From Cruorifilaria tuberocauda (taxonomy: Eukaryota > Nematoda > Chromadorea > Rhabditida > Onchocercidae), in the NCBI GenBank assembly GCA_013365365.1, contig JABVXU010000045.1, positions 186,001 to 250,000 of the forward strand: a stretch of 64,000 bases of DNA, in the 5' to 3' direction. A program made the translations under genes and the position numbers. The notes under the pieces were generated by a model. That model was given only the letters and a program-made list of their open reading frames with translations, was not told where the DNA came from and made no database searches. Positions within the stretch are counted from its first letter, which is position 1, and every line of letters begins with the position of its first letter. Shown one piece after another: positions 39,485 to 52,500 of this stretch.

Positions 39485-40647
39485 GCAGCAAAATTTCTTG
39501 CTTCCAATTTACCGTCCCTAATACTTTCATTGCTTCGAGTATTAGCTGACTTGAAGAGAGAAAGATTGTAGGAAGAAACAAAAGGTGCTCATTCGTTGTT
39601 CGATGAACGCATCTTTTTTCTTGACAGCTTTTTGTTACAGCGAAAGCCCCTTAGGGATGATGACGTTGATAAAACAGTAACGAAAAAAGCAGAAAAGGAA
39701 ATCTGAGTTAAATCATTAATTAATTGATTACATAAGAGACTTCTAATGGTCTCATTATTTAATTACTTGAACTTTTAATGCCTTACAATCATGAAAATGA
39801 CCATACTATCTCAAGCTTAATCTCTTCCGTACTCATAAAATTCAATGTGAAAAGTAAAAAGCGAGAGAGAAACTGGGGGATAATACAATAGGATAGAAAG
39901 GAACAAAATGATATTGAAGAATTTCCCTTCTAATTTATAGCATAGATTGAACCATTTATTGCAAAAATAATAAAAACATATCGGACTGAGTATGTCTTAA
40001 TTTAGTTTAAATTATGAAAAGTGAAATACACCAATGTCAAAAATTTGGGTTATGGACAAATTTATGAAATTACAAACGAAACGTTAATTCTTTCATAACT
40101 AATAAGTATTTCTTTCCACTTAACAGTAATTTCAGTGATAGTGGAGGTAAACTTTTTCTGAATGTTTAATGAGGTAAAGTAATTTCATCTTTCCGGAATA
40201 TTCAATAACGCAAAAGTAAATACTTCTGACTGGTGCTGAAAGAATGCTATGATTGACATTACTGATAATATCATACATCTCTCGTGCAAATTAGGTCATG
40301 GAATGTGCTATGTTCATCTACAATTACTAATAGTTAAGTTAAAATTGATCAGTGAAAATAATATTGTAATTCAATGTTAAATAGATCAAATCAACCATTT
40401 CTTTTTCTAACTGGATTGATTTACAACCGTAAATAAGCTTAGTAAATTCGTTCTAGTACGTCGACTTTATTAGAACACTTATCAGCACTTGATATTTGGT
40501 GCTTCAACAACTCATTAGCAATTATCTTTACATATGAATACGTTAAATTACCTTAAGTTTCTGAAACATTCAACAGTGTCCAGTTGTTGTCAAATAAATA
40601 TCAGTAAAATACTGATAAAGTAATCACAATGATTTCATTAGGGTTCA

Positions 40648-40665
40648 TAGCAAAATATTTTGCTA
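40648..40665. repeat. 18-bp perfect palindrome
   Basis: TAGCAAAATATTTTGCTA reads the same on both strands. It is not part of any recognised gene. Confidence 0.8.
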
Positions 40666-41168
40666 AATGTTATGCACAAAGGAAGAATATCTGTGACAAC
40701 CGATTTGGTGGTAACTTGCTTGACGAGCTTGCAACTGCACGCTTCGTGCAATACGAGAAAAGAATGATGCGTTAACGGTGTCAGTGATTATTTTTTTATA
40801 ATTCAGTTTGTCATTATCACACAATGTTGAAGGTAAGAAAGGGAGGGAGAAAGTTAAATGAAAGAAAGACTGAAAGGAAGAAAAGTTATTGAAGATAAAT
40901 ACAAGAATGGAGTCGCTATGACAGGAAGTAAGACCTGTTCTTACACAACTTCATTTTTATTTGTGTTCCTTCTTTCTCTCCTTTTTTTTCAGCGAGGAGC
41001 TCTTTTAATTAAGTACATTTGTGCAACAGCGTTGAACAGCAATAATCATTGATAATGAAATGAATATTAAAAAAGGAAAGGAGATAAAAGAACCGGAAAA
41101 TATTAAGAAAATTAAGCGGCATTGTCGCACACGACGTTGTGTTTGTTACGTTATGGAAACACTTATGT

Positions 41169-41206
41169 ATACACATCCATACACACACACACATACACAT
41201 ACACAG
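41169..41206. repeat. (CA)n microsatellite
   Basis: An imperfect run of CA dinucleotides with TACACA interruptions in intergenic DNA. Confidence 0.85.
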
Positions 41207-41433
41207 TTCGTAAAAAAGAATTCTCATATCAGGAAGTTTGTATTGAAAGTTTATAAGTCTCATAGCTTGATTTGACTCTATCTTTGATGAGATTATCTAT
41301 GGCAACTGTTCTATACTGCTGGCATTTAATTTATAATTGTAAGTAGATGAATTAGTATGGATTTCATTTTAATGTATCGGTAATGGTTGCCGATTATCCT
41401 GCTGATCGTAAAAATTTCGATCAATTTTAATCA

Positions 41434-41453
41434 ATAAACTTAATTAAGTTTAT
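41434..41453. repeat. 20-bp perfect palindrome
   Basis: ATAAACTTAATTAAGTTTAT is a perfect palindrome centred on TTAATTAA. Its role is unknown. Confidence 0.8.
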
Positions 41454-43238
41454 GAAAAAATTATGGGAACTAAAATGAGGTGCAATAGTGCTACGAAACG
41501 ATTTTAACTTTTTTCGTTTATTCCTTTAATTGGCAAAAGCTCATACTAACTAATCACAATTCTTCAATGTTTATTTTTAATGAAAATAAGTCCATCGATC
41601 ATAGAATCTCTTCTTTATCGCAACTTGCAAAATTTACAACTTGCAATAAACCGAATCATTAGTTATACCAAAAGTAAGATGTATTTTATAATACCAAAAT
41701 AAAATATTTTTATGTAAGTTAATATTTTTAAATGCAAAGTGGGTATTATCGAAATTCATAAAGATATTCAGTACTTGTGTTTTATTTCCAGTTTTTTTAT
41801 CCTTATCACTTTATGCATCATCGTTGGTTTCTATGTGAACACTCATGGTGTTAAAATTAAACACCAAACATTTAAGTTAATTTTTTTGGAAAAGACATTT
41901 CATCACGAGCTTGAAAATGGACAAATATAAATTGTAATGAACCAGGTGAATTTTTTGAATGAAACAGGAGTAGTAAGAAGAGAAGGAAAGGATACGTGAT
42001 TCCTTGCATATTAAAGTAATATTGTAGCATTCTCCCAAAGAGCCCAAAAATATTAATTGATGTTTCGATTTCACAATAGTTTCCTTTTAATTCCTTTAAA
42101 ATTCAAGAAAAATGTTTAGGACGTGAAAAACTGAGTGCACAAATGTTTTAGAAACCTTTCAAGAATAATTCAACCAATCAGTTTTGCTGCATATTTTTCG
42201 TTCATTTTTGAAATATAGTAAATTCATGAAAAATAAATTGGAAAATATTAAAAGTTTAATTCAATATATGGCTAAAGTTTAGAGTAGAACGAATAGAGTG
42301 AAAGAAGTATGGAATGGCGGCTGTATGTATGTAAAAACAAAAAAAATCGGTTTGGATAGAGCCACTATCAAAGCCGCAAAACCAGATTTTTCTTTCTACG
42401 AAATCAAAATCACTTCGCTTGCTCGTAGCTAAAACAAAATTCAATGCATAATGATTAAAGCTTGAAATTTCTGGTAAAGGAAAACAAATCCCACCAATTA
42501 ATTAGTCTTGTGTATAAAGAAAATAATTCATGGCTTAATTTTTTTTCAAAATTTTCAAGAATATGTGCTAAAAGTTAAATTATTATTTGTAAGTTTAAAT
42601 TAATCAATTTTTTTGTGCATTTTTTTAAATGTTATTTATACATCCAGTCTTGAAATTATGACAGATTTCTAGAAAAACAAGTTGGAAAACACCAAATAGC
42701 CTAAATTTGAATATCATATTGAATATTTTTAATATTTCAGAGCTTTTATTTAGTTAAATCTTAATTAAACAATCTGCCATTTACATGAGATCCACATGAG
42801 ATTCTAACAATTTATTGAATTTCTTCAAAAATTAAATATATTACTGTTAAGTTGATGCAAATGAAAATGATAATTGTGAAAAAATATTGTTTTATTTCAT
42901 TTTTTATCTGATCTTTTATTTTTTATTGATTCCTTCTTTTATTTTTATTGATCCGATATATCCTATTATTACCAGCCAAAGTTGTTAGCACGAATAAGTG
43001 CAGTTTATTTGTGATCATGGATCATTTTATCATTGGTAAGCAGACATCTGGCTTTAGTCATCGTAATTTGTTGGTTAATTAAATAGCATCAAAAAAGACT
43101 GGCTTACATTGCAATATTCGTGCATGTGTTGCACACATAATTTACTCCTTGTGCAACATTTCAACTTGTAAAATAATATGGCATTTTTTCTGCTTGGAAT
43201 TTGATAACAATTAGATTACTAGTGTTAACATATTGCTA

Positions 43239-43262
43239 TGTGTGTGCGTGCATGCATGCATG
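43239..43262. repeat. TG/GCAT simple repeat
   Basis: A short TGTGTGCG run passes into GCAT tetranucleotide repeats. Confidence 0.7.
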
Positions 43263-43780
43263 AATTTTTATTTGTTCTAAAGGCTGGTGAGTCATTTAAA
43301 TGCAGGAATGTGTGTGTGATGACTGCATGCGTTATTTCATCGATGAAATTTCCTCCTTTTTTTAAACAAAACGAATGTAATTTACTTTTTCATCTTCACA
43401 AACTTGGATCAATCCCCCTCTCTCATTATTCCCCTTCGCGTTAATTGATTAAATGAATTGAGGACAGCTCTCGAAAGAGTGAGGTGTGGGAGGTAAAAAT
43501 CACTTAGCTTCTTCTATTTCTCAATCCAAATTTAAAATCTTTTTTCGAGGTTCGTTCTTGTCAGCTCATAAATTTTTCAAATATTTTGATTCTGCATCGA
43601 CGTGGTTGGCTGACAACTGCAAGGTGGCTTTGCATTGTCTGTCGATTGCGATAAATTTATCAGCGATGAAAAAATGATCGCTTTGTTAGACTTTATCAGT
43701 TAACCATATGAAAAGTCTGTCTTAAAGCTGGCCAATAGTGTGGTTGGATTAAATTAAATAATTCAGTAGTGGGGAATTTT

Positions 43781-43844
43781 CTTCAAGGAATTCAATACTT
43801 TTAACTTACTTAACAGTAAGTTAAAAGCATTGAATTCCTTGAGG
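43781..43844. repeat. 30-bp near-perfect hairpin with 4-nt loop
   Basis: Arms 43781-43810 and 43815-43844 are reverse complements, with only two positions deviating and both G:U-compatible, around the loop TAAC. It lies in intergenic DNA. The loop is too short for a typical microRNA precursor, so a recent inverted duplication is more likely. Confidence 0.85.
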
Positions 43845-45331
43845 CTGCTTTGCATCAAATAGCCGAATAATTCTAATTATTTATCCAGAAATAACAATTA
43901 TTATGCTATAATCAATAATTATTGCCTAATTCCAATTATCAAAGATGAAGTGTAATAAAATTATTTATCAGATGTCAATTTTTCTATACAAATATATAAC
44001 AATCTCTAATTGTCAATAATAAGCAATCGATGGATGATAGAATGTGTTATGATAAAGACAATAATTGCAGAAGGCTTTTAAATTCCCATTCCCCACAAAA
44101 AAGATACGTTACCATGTAATTTATTAGGCTATAAAACTTACCCACTAGGCACATTACAATGATTTATTCGTAAAATATTGGCACAAATTGTAGGAGTAGT
44201 GGAAGGGAAGAGATGATATATATACCCGACGGACGATTTATCAGAACCCATTATCAATGCTATCATGTGTACTTGAACAGTTATCAATTTCACGGCTATT
44301 ACCACTAAATTGTCAATAAAGAGAAAGGAAGAGAGGACGGGAAACTTTCTTTACCTTTCTCTCACTGTACTTTTCTTACAAACTATTAGTGAAAATCGAA
44401 ATAACTATTAATCTATATTACATTTAAATATCATTATAAAGTAAAAAGAGATTTTCATTCTCAAAAATGCCTCACTCACTTTCTCTTTCTTTTCTCCACT
44501 CTCCCTCTCTCCTTCTCTTCTTTCTAATTTAATTTGAAGAGAGTTATCATCATTAAAAAAGAGCGATGGTGATTAAGCGGCATGATGAAACATATGGTCA
44601 ACATCCTTCTTCCAGGAAGATCGGGGAATATCAGTCAATCTTTTGGGACAAGAGAAAGTCGATCGCTTCGAACAGCTGACATTTCATACCAGTTAGAAAA
44701 TTTAAAAAGTATGGTTGAACGGTTAACATTTTGTTCTTTTTTTCTTTCTTAAGCCATATGGAGGCTTTAGTTATCGTATGACCTGAAGGGAGGGATTAGC
44801 AGATTTAATTGTATTAATGAATTAATAGTATATTTTTTGTTCTGCTATTTCTGGGTAATCAATAATATTCATGTTTTTAATCCATATGATGCTGATGAAA
44901 ATGTTTACAAATATTTCTTACAAAAACAATTTTGAATGACAATTGGCACCTGCGTAAACTATAATAATATATATAACCAAACCGAGACAGACGTTTGAAG
45001 TTCATGTGATTGCTTGAGAATTGTTTGACGCAAAATTAAGTCGTCTCCATTATAGAAGTACGGAAAGACTGTCGAAATCGTGTTAACTAACATAATTTTT
45101 GTTTGTAAGTGCAAATCATTTTTTGCTAAAGTGATTCGAAATTGATAAATTCATAATTATCATTTCTGGAAGACTTCACTTAAATTTATCCCATGTATTT
45201 TGCAGTCCAAAATTTGGTCCAAAGGAATGATCAAACTGAAGGCAGGAGTATTTAATGATATCCATGCACGCATAAATTACATTATGATTTTAAAGTGGCT
45301 TAATCACGTAAGGATCCGAACGTACAACACC

Positions 45332-45370
45332 TGAGAAATGGCCTATTTCACGTGAGAAATGACCTATTTC
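45332..45370. repeat. Tandem pair of 18-nt units, each an inverted repeat
   Basis: Units 45332-45349 and 45353-45370 differ at one base. Each carries GAAAT and ATTTC arms around a 5-nt centre. Confidence 0.7.
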
Positions 45371-45407
45371 TGTTTCTACAGCGTTGAAAGAAGTTGGAGT
45401 GTCTCTA

Positions 45408-45426
45408 AATATATATATATATATAT
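45408..45426. repeat. (AT)n microsatellite
   Basis: A short alternating AT run in intergenic DNA. Confidence 0.8.
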
Positions 45427-45658
45427 GCCTGTGATTGTGAGAACATTTCCCTCCCAATATTTAGATTCAAATTTCAATGTTAAATAAAAGATCACACGAG
45501 ACGAAATTCTAATATGCAAATTCGCTATCTCAGCAGGCTATGCATATTATCTGAGCCAGCTGTCGATTTGTTCCAAGATAATTATTCGAATATTAAGAGT
45601 GAAAGGAAGAATCTTTTCTGTTTGCGCTCGCTATTTTGAATAATGAAAAGATTGAAAT

Positions 45659-45678
45659 AGCTTGGATTAATCCAAGCT
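45659..45678. repeat. 20-bp palindrome containing back-to-back TAATCC sites
   Basis: AGCTTGGATTAATCCAAGCT is a perfect palindrome. Its centre GGATTAATCC holds TAATCC on both strands, the core bound by K50 homeodomains such as OTX, PITX and Goosecoid. A cis-regulatory dimer site is possible but untested. Confidence 0.6.
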
Positions 45679-46330
45679 TTATTTATCAATAGATAGAAGT
45701 TATTCTTGTAATTTATGACTTCTGATTCTTTGAAAGTTCCTAACTGATGAGCAATTGTCTAGTCCATATAGAGTCTATAAAGATCTACAGAGAAAAACCA
45801 AAAGGGACAAGTTTGAAAACTATCTGTGAACGAGTAAGAGCCTGAAATAAAAGGAAGAAAGGTGTGGGAAAAGAAGACGGGGAATTCTGATTGGCATTGC
45901 GCTGATTAGCAGAGAAGATGCCAAGAAGGAACCAGGCTGGAAGAGGCCGACGAGAGATGGATGGATACACTGACCGTCGAGAAGTGCAAGCTCGGTTGAT
46001 GAAGAAAAGGTAAATGAGTAAATGTGGTGGACGATTGATCGATCGATCATGACTGAGGATCAGGATGAACTTCCAGTCAGTTATCTATTCATCCACAAAT
46101 TGTTTGCTTATGATTCGGCCAAGCGCTTGCAACGATCACAGTAGTCAGTGATCCAAGCCATTCTCCCATCCATCAAATGGAAGCAAACGAAGGCGGCATT
46201 GGCACGGGGCACTTAATCATTCCTCACTCTCCGCCTCATCAGCTTCCATTCTTCCTTCACTTCCACGCACTCCAAATATTCATTCCTGACCCTTTTCTAT
46301 GGCTTTCAACCCTTCCTCCTTTGTTCTTGT

Positions 46331-46372
46331 AGGGAGAGAGAAAGAGAGAGAGAGAGAAAGAGAGAGAGAAAG
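46331..46372. repeat. (GA)n polypurine tract
   Basis: About 42 nt of GA and GAAA repeats on the + strand. Similar tracts can form triplexes or bind GAGA-type factors; no function is shown here. Confidence 0.85.
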
Positions 46373-46472
46373 GATGAAGGAAGAAAAAAGAATTGTATTG
46401 AATCTATTGTCTCCTACTTCCACACTATCTTTCTCCCTCTTCAACCCAGTCTGTCACTGTTGAAAAGACCAA

Positions 46473-46485
46473 AGGGCAAAGGTCA
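46473..46485 (+). promoter_or_regulatory. DR1 nuclear-receptor half-site pair
   Basis: AGGGCAAAGGTCA is two AGGxCA half-sites spaced by one base, matching the HNF4/RXR DR1 consensus. It lies about 3.1 kb upstream of the Frizzled start. Nematodes have many HNF4-derived receptors, but a chance match is possible. Confidence 0.3.
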
Positions 46486-46620
46486 TCATTACTACGAGAC
46501 AATGTGTATCTGTGACGATGTGTGTGGCATCACAGTGCTCGTCTCCTTTTCAGTACTTTTCATCAAGGAAGAATAGGGCGGGAGGAAGGGGACATTACCT
46601 CTCAGTGGTCAAGAGAGAGT

Positions 46621-46654
46621 GGGTGGAGGGAGAGAGAGAGAGGGAAAGGGAAGG
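46621..46654. repeat. Second GA-rich polypurine tract
   Basis: A GA and GGGA-rich run 250 nt after the first tract, on the same strand. Confidence 0.75.
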
Positions 46655-47517
46655 CTTAGTAACATTTAATTTATGTCTTCCTTGTCTCATTGTTGGCTCT
46701 TCCATCCCTTTAATGCTCATTGAAGAAAATTTATGAGCGACGCGATAAAATGTTGCTTATTTGTTTTCTGTATTGTCGCCTATTGAAATTGCTGAACGAT
46801 GATCACTGAGTTGATCGATCAGAAGGCGATCATTGAAGCTCTGTCCACTTCTGATTCTCGAGTCTCTCTCATTACTCTCATGCTACTTATTTTTTCTCTC
46901 ATGGATTCTCCTGGTTTAGTGCCAAGTTTCCGTTTAATCAATTAACAGATTTCAAGGTGTGTAAACAAGTAAACTTGTTAATGAAAAACTGTCATTTAAA
47001 AGAAAACTTCAGAAAACTTCCAGGTTTTTTTCAAATCAAATTTAAAAAAAAGTAATTGAATGAGTAGGCTGTTTGGAATAATAGCCTTGTTCGCTTCACT
47101 CTTTCCCACCTTTATTTCTGGTTGGTGAAAGACTTCACATTTTCCTCTTCTTTCTTCATCCATAACTCATTAATATTGTTAACGTAAGTGTAATGTGATA
47201 ATTCCACTCTTTATGTACTTCATTTGACGCGTAGAAGAATCTAAACACTCTAATCACTTGTTGTCAAATTACCACAAATGCCTCAAATTAGTCATTATCA
47301 TAAATATCTTATTTCATGTCAGCCATTATAATAAGTTATGAATGACTTTTAACTCGTACTTTGAATTATAACATTAATAGTATCCCATAAGTTCTTGACA
47401 AAAAGTAGGTGTGGGAAATAAAAGTTTTTGAAATCTAACCAATTTGGATAAATTAAAGTTTTTATGGAAATTTAATTTCATTCTATGATTCATTCTAAGC
47501 TGTCCTATACGTCGTTA

Positions 47518-47992
47518 ATGTGATTACAGCATACGTGATAATGTATATATGTATATATCCAATACTTTAGCTTAATGTTCGCTACTATGGGGTGTTTCTC
47601 AAGCTTCGTATACATGAAATTGAATTAGTGTGAAAGGCCAATATTGACTTCTACTAGTTCCTTTTTTTAAGTACCGCTGAATTTTCTTCATTCCTTCCAG
47701 AAGATAGACTATAGCATATTGAAATGATGAAATGGTATTTCAAGTCTCCGTCTTTAGTGAATACACTGACTGAAGTGAATTACCGGAAATTTTTGTTTTT
47801 ATTTCACTATTAATTTAGAGGCATAAATTTCCAAGTTAGTTTCATTTCCAATTAGTTAAAAATTTTGTTTTTAATTCGCTCTTCATTTAAGTCTCTATGG
47901 CTATTGCGATATATTGGTACGAAATCGTTTAATTCGAAATATTTGAACCATTTATATGCATATATACATTATCACGTATACTTTAATCACAT
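47518..47992. mobile_element. Candidate MITE-like element with 40-bp terminal inverted repeats
   Basis: The left arm (47518-47557) and right arm (47953-47992) are 40-nt reverse complements with three mismatches and start ATGTGATTA. They enclose about 395 nt of AT-rich DNA with no coding frame. No target-site duplication is obvious, so a non-autonomous DNA transposon is likely but not proven; a foldback of other origin is possible. Confidence 0.5.
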
Positions 47993-49593
47993 GCTTGGTT
48001 CAAAAATTTTTTTCGGTGTTTTAGTTTATCCGGGATGATTTTCTTAATAAATATTTTTCAATTTTCGAAGCAAATGATTAAATTAGCCAGTTATGCAATA
48101 CTTCTAAACTCCCGGTATAGATTTGTTTCCTTCGTTGCTGTATTTCTGTGGCCAGTCTACCGATGATTTCCTTTAAACTTTCTCATTGGAATTTTCATGT
48201 GAAAATTTTCATAATTAAAAAGGTTTTATAGCTTACTTTTTTACTTTAACATGAACTGTTTTTCTTGTTCACTGAGGATATTATCCTTCAGGAAGACTGA
48301 CTAACTGAGATTTATTAAGCTTTCGTATGAAGTTATTAAATCGGCCCATTTCAGAAACATTTCTAAAAATGTTTGCATAATTTTGTCTTTCCGTATAGTA
48401 TTATCTGTTATTTCTTGTTTGGTGAGAAGGAAATAAGTGAAGAGAATTGGTTCGAGATTGGTAAAGCTTTTTGCACTTTTAAGTGACAAATTTCTCATGA
48501 AGGTTGACGGATCACTTCGGGATGAGTGGATGGATGGATAGATGGGTTGTATTTCTTCGTCTCACAGTTCGTTCTCGTTCTTCATGTCATCCTGTTGGTT
48601 TGTTACTTCACCCTTCTATTCTTCCATCTTATCATTCAATTTTTTTCCTCTTTTTTTTTGTTCAAAAAAAATTTCACTAAAAATAATAACATCACTATTT
48701 GTCGTTAGAATTTGTAGTAACAAGTTTAATTACGAACTCTGTAAACTATTGGCATAGTTCAGAATGTTAGGATAACATTAGTGTTCTAATCACTGGGAAA
48801 TTTTTTCTATATATAGTAATAGATTAGAGATTCAAAAAAAACTGCGATAGAATGGTTTTCCTAATCTTGAAATTTACTTTTTTAAAGGTCTTTGTTACTT
48901 TAATGTAATAGAATTCGGAATTTAATTGTACTTTTTGTTCATCAAAACATACACTTTAAAGAAATGCATCTTCGATTATCGTTTAAATCCTTAATTAAAT
49001 CTTTTCAATTAGGAATTTATAGCATTTTTATTCGACTTACTAATTTCTCTCATACAATATGAAATCTATAAAATTTAACTCTTATGTCACTTTTTTTCAT
49101 TTGAAATTTTAATGCAATAGTTTTCCTCACTCATCTATTTTTGTCATCTTCTACATAAGCTAACTAACTGTATCATCTTTTCAATGCATCAATTCGTAAT
49201 TATTATTAAATTGGAGAGATATCTAATCTGTATTGATATCATAAATGTCACAATTATTTCTCAAATAATGTCACCTTTTTGTGTGTCATTTTAATATCCT
49301 TTCATTTATCTAATATATATTTGGGTTACTCTGGTTAATAAATTTTCATACCATTCCTTTGATATCTGTAATATTGAAATGATATATGGATAATAATATT
49401 AAGCATTTACAATAGCCATATTTGTTTGATTTCAGGAATGCAATAAAAAAGAAAGGGGCTGGAATGATTGAATGATTACAATCTTTTCTATTAACAACAT
49501 TGAGGACGACTACTGTGTTGTGTTGTGTTTCGGCTGGGTTGTGAATGATTATGAAAACAGTAATACCCTGTGCACGATAAGGAAGAATATCAA

Positions 49594-52500
49594 ATGATTC
49601 GATCAGTTCCACTTATTTCAATCTTAGCTTATCTTTCATGTTACACTACCAATGCTAATGTGGCTATTGTTAACGAAGGATATCAGGTTATTCATGCTTT
49701 GCTTTTTTTACATATTTACTTGTAACTTTATGTTATCCTCATCACTATACATATTCAAGTGTTATTTGTAATCGATAAAGATTCGTTCAAATATTTCAGT
49801 TAACTTTATAATATTATACAATTATATAGGATAGGTAACGAAAGCTTAGAGTCTTGTATCATTCGATTATATTTTTGAAGTATGAAAATCATACATGATT
49901 ATGTTACTTTACTATTAGAGATTAAATATAATTGAGTATTTTTTCTGTCCAGTAATTTAGTAAACTATATCAAATAATTATTTCTTGTGATAGTTCAAGC
50001 TGTTGCCTCCATTAGTGATATTTTGATCAAAAGAAAAGAAAAACGATTATATTGAAGTTAGAAAATTAAAAATACTCAGTGATGCTTCATTTGTATGCAC
50101 CCTAAATTTTTGGCACTCTTTATCAATATTATCGGGTTTATTCTTTTCTTTAGTGTTTTATAAAATGCTTTAGATTTTACTGAAATACCAATTACCAATA
50201 TTAAAGATTATAAATTTGCTTCTGTTTTCATAAAATAAAATATTTCTAAAATCTCAGTTTTAATTTAACTTTTTTTTAAAGAAGGAAAATTTAATTAGTA
50301 AGAAAAGAAAAGTTTAAGTAGAAATGTCAATCATAATTTTCCTTTGACCGATGTGAAATTATTTAAAAAGAAGAAAAATAGAAAAGGTAGTATGGCACGG
50401 TTACGTCTAATGTTGCACTGTTTCTTTAAAGCGTTCGTTGGTTGTTAAATGAGGATAATTTTTTTTCGCGGAACGCAAGAAGTACAATAACGCACATACT
50501 TCTTGTTTTGTTTTTATAAAATTTGAAATAGCTCATTAAAATTAATAGCTTTATTGCTACTCAATCGACGAATCCTCCAATAATATATCGTTGAGAGCAA
50601 ATTACGACGTGAAGAAATGAAACGTCGTTTATTATTTTTAATCTAATAAATCTCGTGACCAGTTGCTGAGATGAGACAATTTATTTGGTATTGACAACTT
50701 TTGCAAGATAGGAATTCATTTGCAGTTTTATTCGTAGTTTTACACATTTATTAATTTGTTGTTGATCATATTGATTTAATTACTTGCAGCATATGTAAGA
50801 GATTCTTCAGCACTCAGCTGTCCAATAAACTACACTTTGAAAGAGCTAGCGAATTTCTGATTAAAATTTTAAGACTTCTTAATTACTATTATTTTAATTA
50901 TAAAATTAATTATTCCACATAACGATGTAATTAAAAGGTTTGCTAATTAAGTCTTAATTTACATTTATTTGGATAAAATATTGATCCTCAATCATTTATT
51001 ATCCTAACATTATGTTTGTTAATCTTTTTATTTAATTATTTATTCTTTGTTAAATTTTCTTCTGTTTTATCGTTATATTTCAATGAAGAAAGATGAAGAA
51101 TGCAAAGTATCCAAAAATTTTTAAAAATTTTCACTCAATGAAGATATTTTAGAATGCTGCAGCAAACGATAAATGCATCCCGATTACAATGCAAATGTGT
51201 CGGGATATACCATACAATATGACATTATTCCCAAATATTTTGGGACATACCAAAGAAGAAGACGCATCCCTCGAAATTCATCAATTTCTTCCTTTGGTTA
51301 AGGTGAAACTTTTCTTGAAAAAGCTTTCAGAGATTATACAAAATTATTATATAAAAGTTAATCTATTTTATTTATATCGCTGATTCATTTTTAGCTGTGA
51401 AATCCAGAGTTAGTTTTTTCGAAAAATTCCCTAATCATTTTTATTAGCTAGTTCAACAAGTACTGTTATCATAAAATTGAGCTATACTAGAAATAGAAGG
51501 ACTCGATCAAATCTTGCATGAAATTCATGAAATTTTTTCTTTCCTTAAGAAAATCTTTCCTTAACTAATAGCTGAACGGTATTTTAATGATTGAATTTAA
51601 TTCGTATATGAAAAAAGTATAAAAATTTAGAATATGTTTAAAATGTTAATGAAAACAAACGGTCAAAAATTGACATAGTTTTTTATTACCGCTGAATTAA
51701 ATATTAAAAGAAAAAGCCCTCAAAGTTTCAAATTACAAAAAAATATTTCAGGTAAAATGCAGCGAAGATCTGAAATTTTTCCTTTGTACGATATATGCAC
51801 CTGTATGTACCGTACTTGAACGACCGATACCACCATGTCGACATCTTTGTTTGTCTGCTAGAAATGGTTGTGAAAATTTAATGAACAAATTTGGCTTCAA
51901 GTGGCCACCATTACTAGCTTGTGAGCGTTTTCCCGTGGATGGTATGTGCGTTGGAGAAAATAAGTCGGATACGAGTACCGAGGCACCTCATTCACGATCA
52001 AGAAATCTCGTTACACAAATTGAATGCCCGCATACCATGCAGGTAACATTCGCGATAAAAGAAATCCGATTGATCTATTTGATTTTTGCTACAGAAGTGG
52101 ATTAATATAGTTATAATTTACTTAAATCCCTATAGTGCAACCTATTTAATTATTTCAAGTTCAGGTTGTTTCTAAAATTTAACATTTATTTGTTAGAGGA
52201 AAATTTTTTTGTCATTAAGAGAATGAATGTTAAGGGAATGCTATAATTTCATTTGGATTTTCTAACAAAATTAATATTTTTGCAGGTTATTAGCAAATCG
52301 AGGTACTCTTTGAAGATTTCGAACACTACATTAGAGCAGTGCTCATTACCGTGTTCTGCTGATAATCTCGTACCAATGTTTTTCGACACTCGAATAAGAC
52401 GATATTTACGATTTTGGACAGGTGAGTCAATTTTTAACGTCTTTTTTCATTCTATTACCAAAGACATAAAAAAATGATCATTGATTAATCATAAAGTGTT

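Larger units (their letters stand above)
37529..49593. other. 12-kb gene-poor region between the Regnase and Frizzled genes
   Basis: I found no exon chain on either strand. The region is mostly AT-rich and holds several palindromes, microsatellites, polypurine tracts and one element with inverted ends, listed separately. Local islands of higher GC occur near 39000-39500 and 45780-46700. It contains the promoters of the two flanking genes and may hold developmental enhancers for Frizzled. Confidence 0.5.

Noticed and set aside
43238..43444. Plus-strand frame starting in the TGTGCGTGCATGCATG repeat
   Set aside because: It starts inside a microsatellite and shows no domain or splice support.
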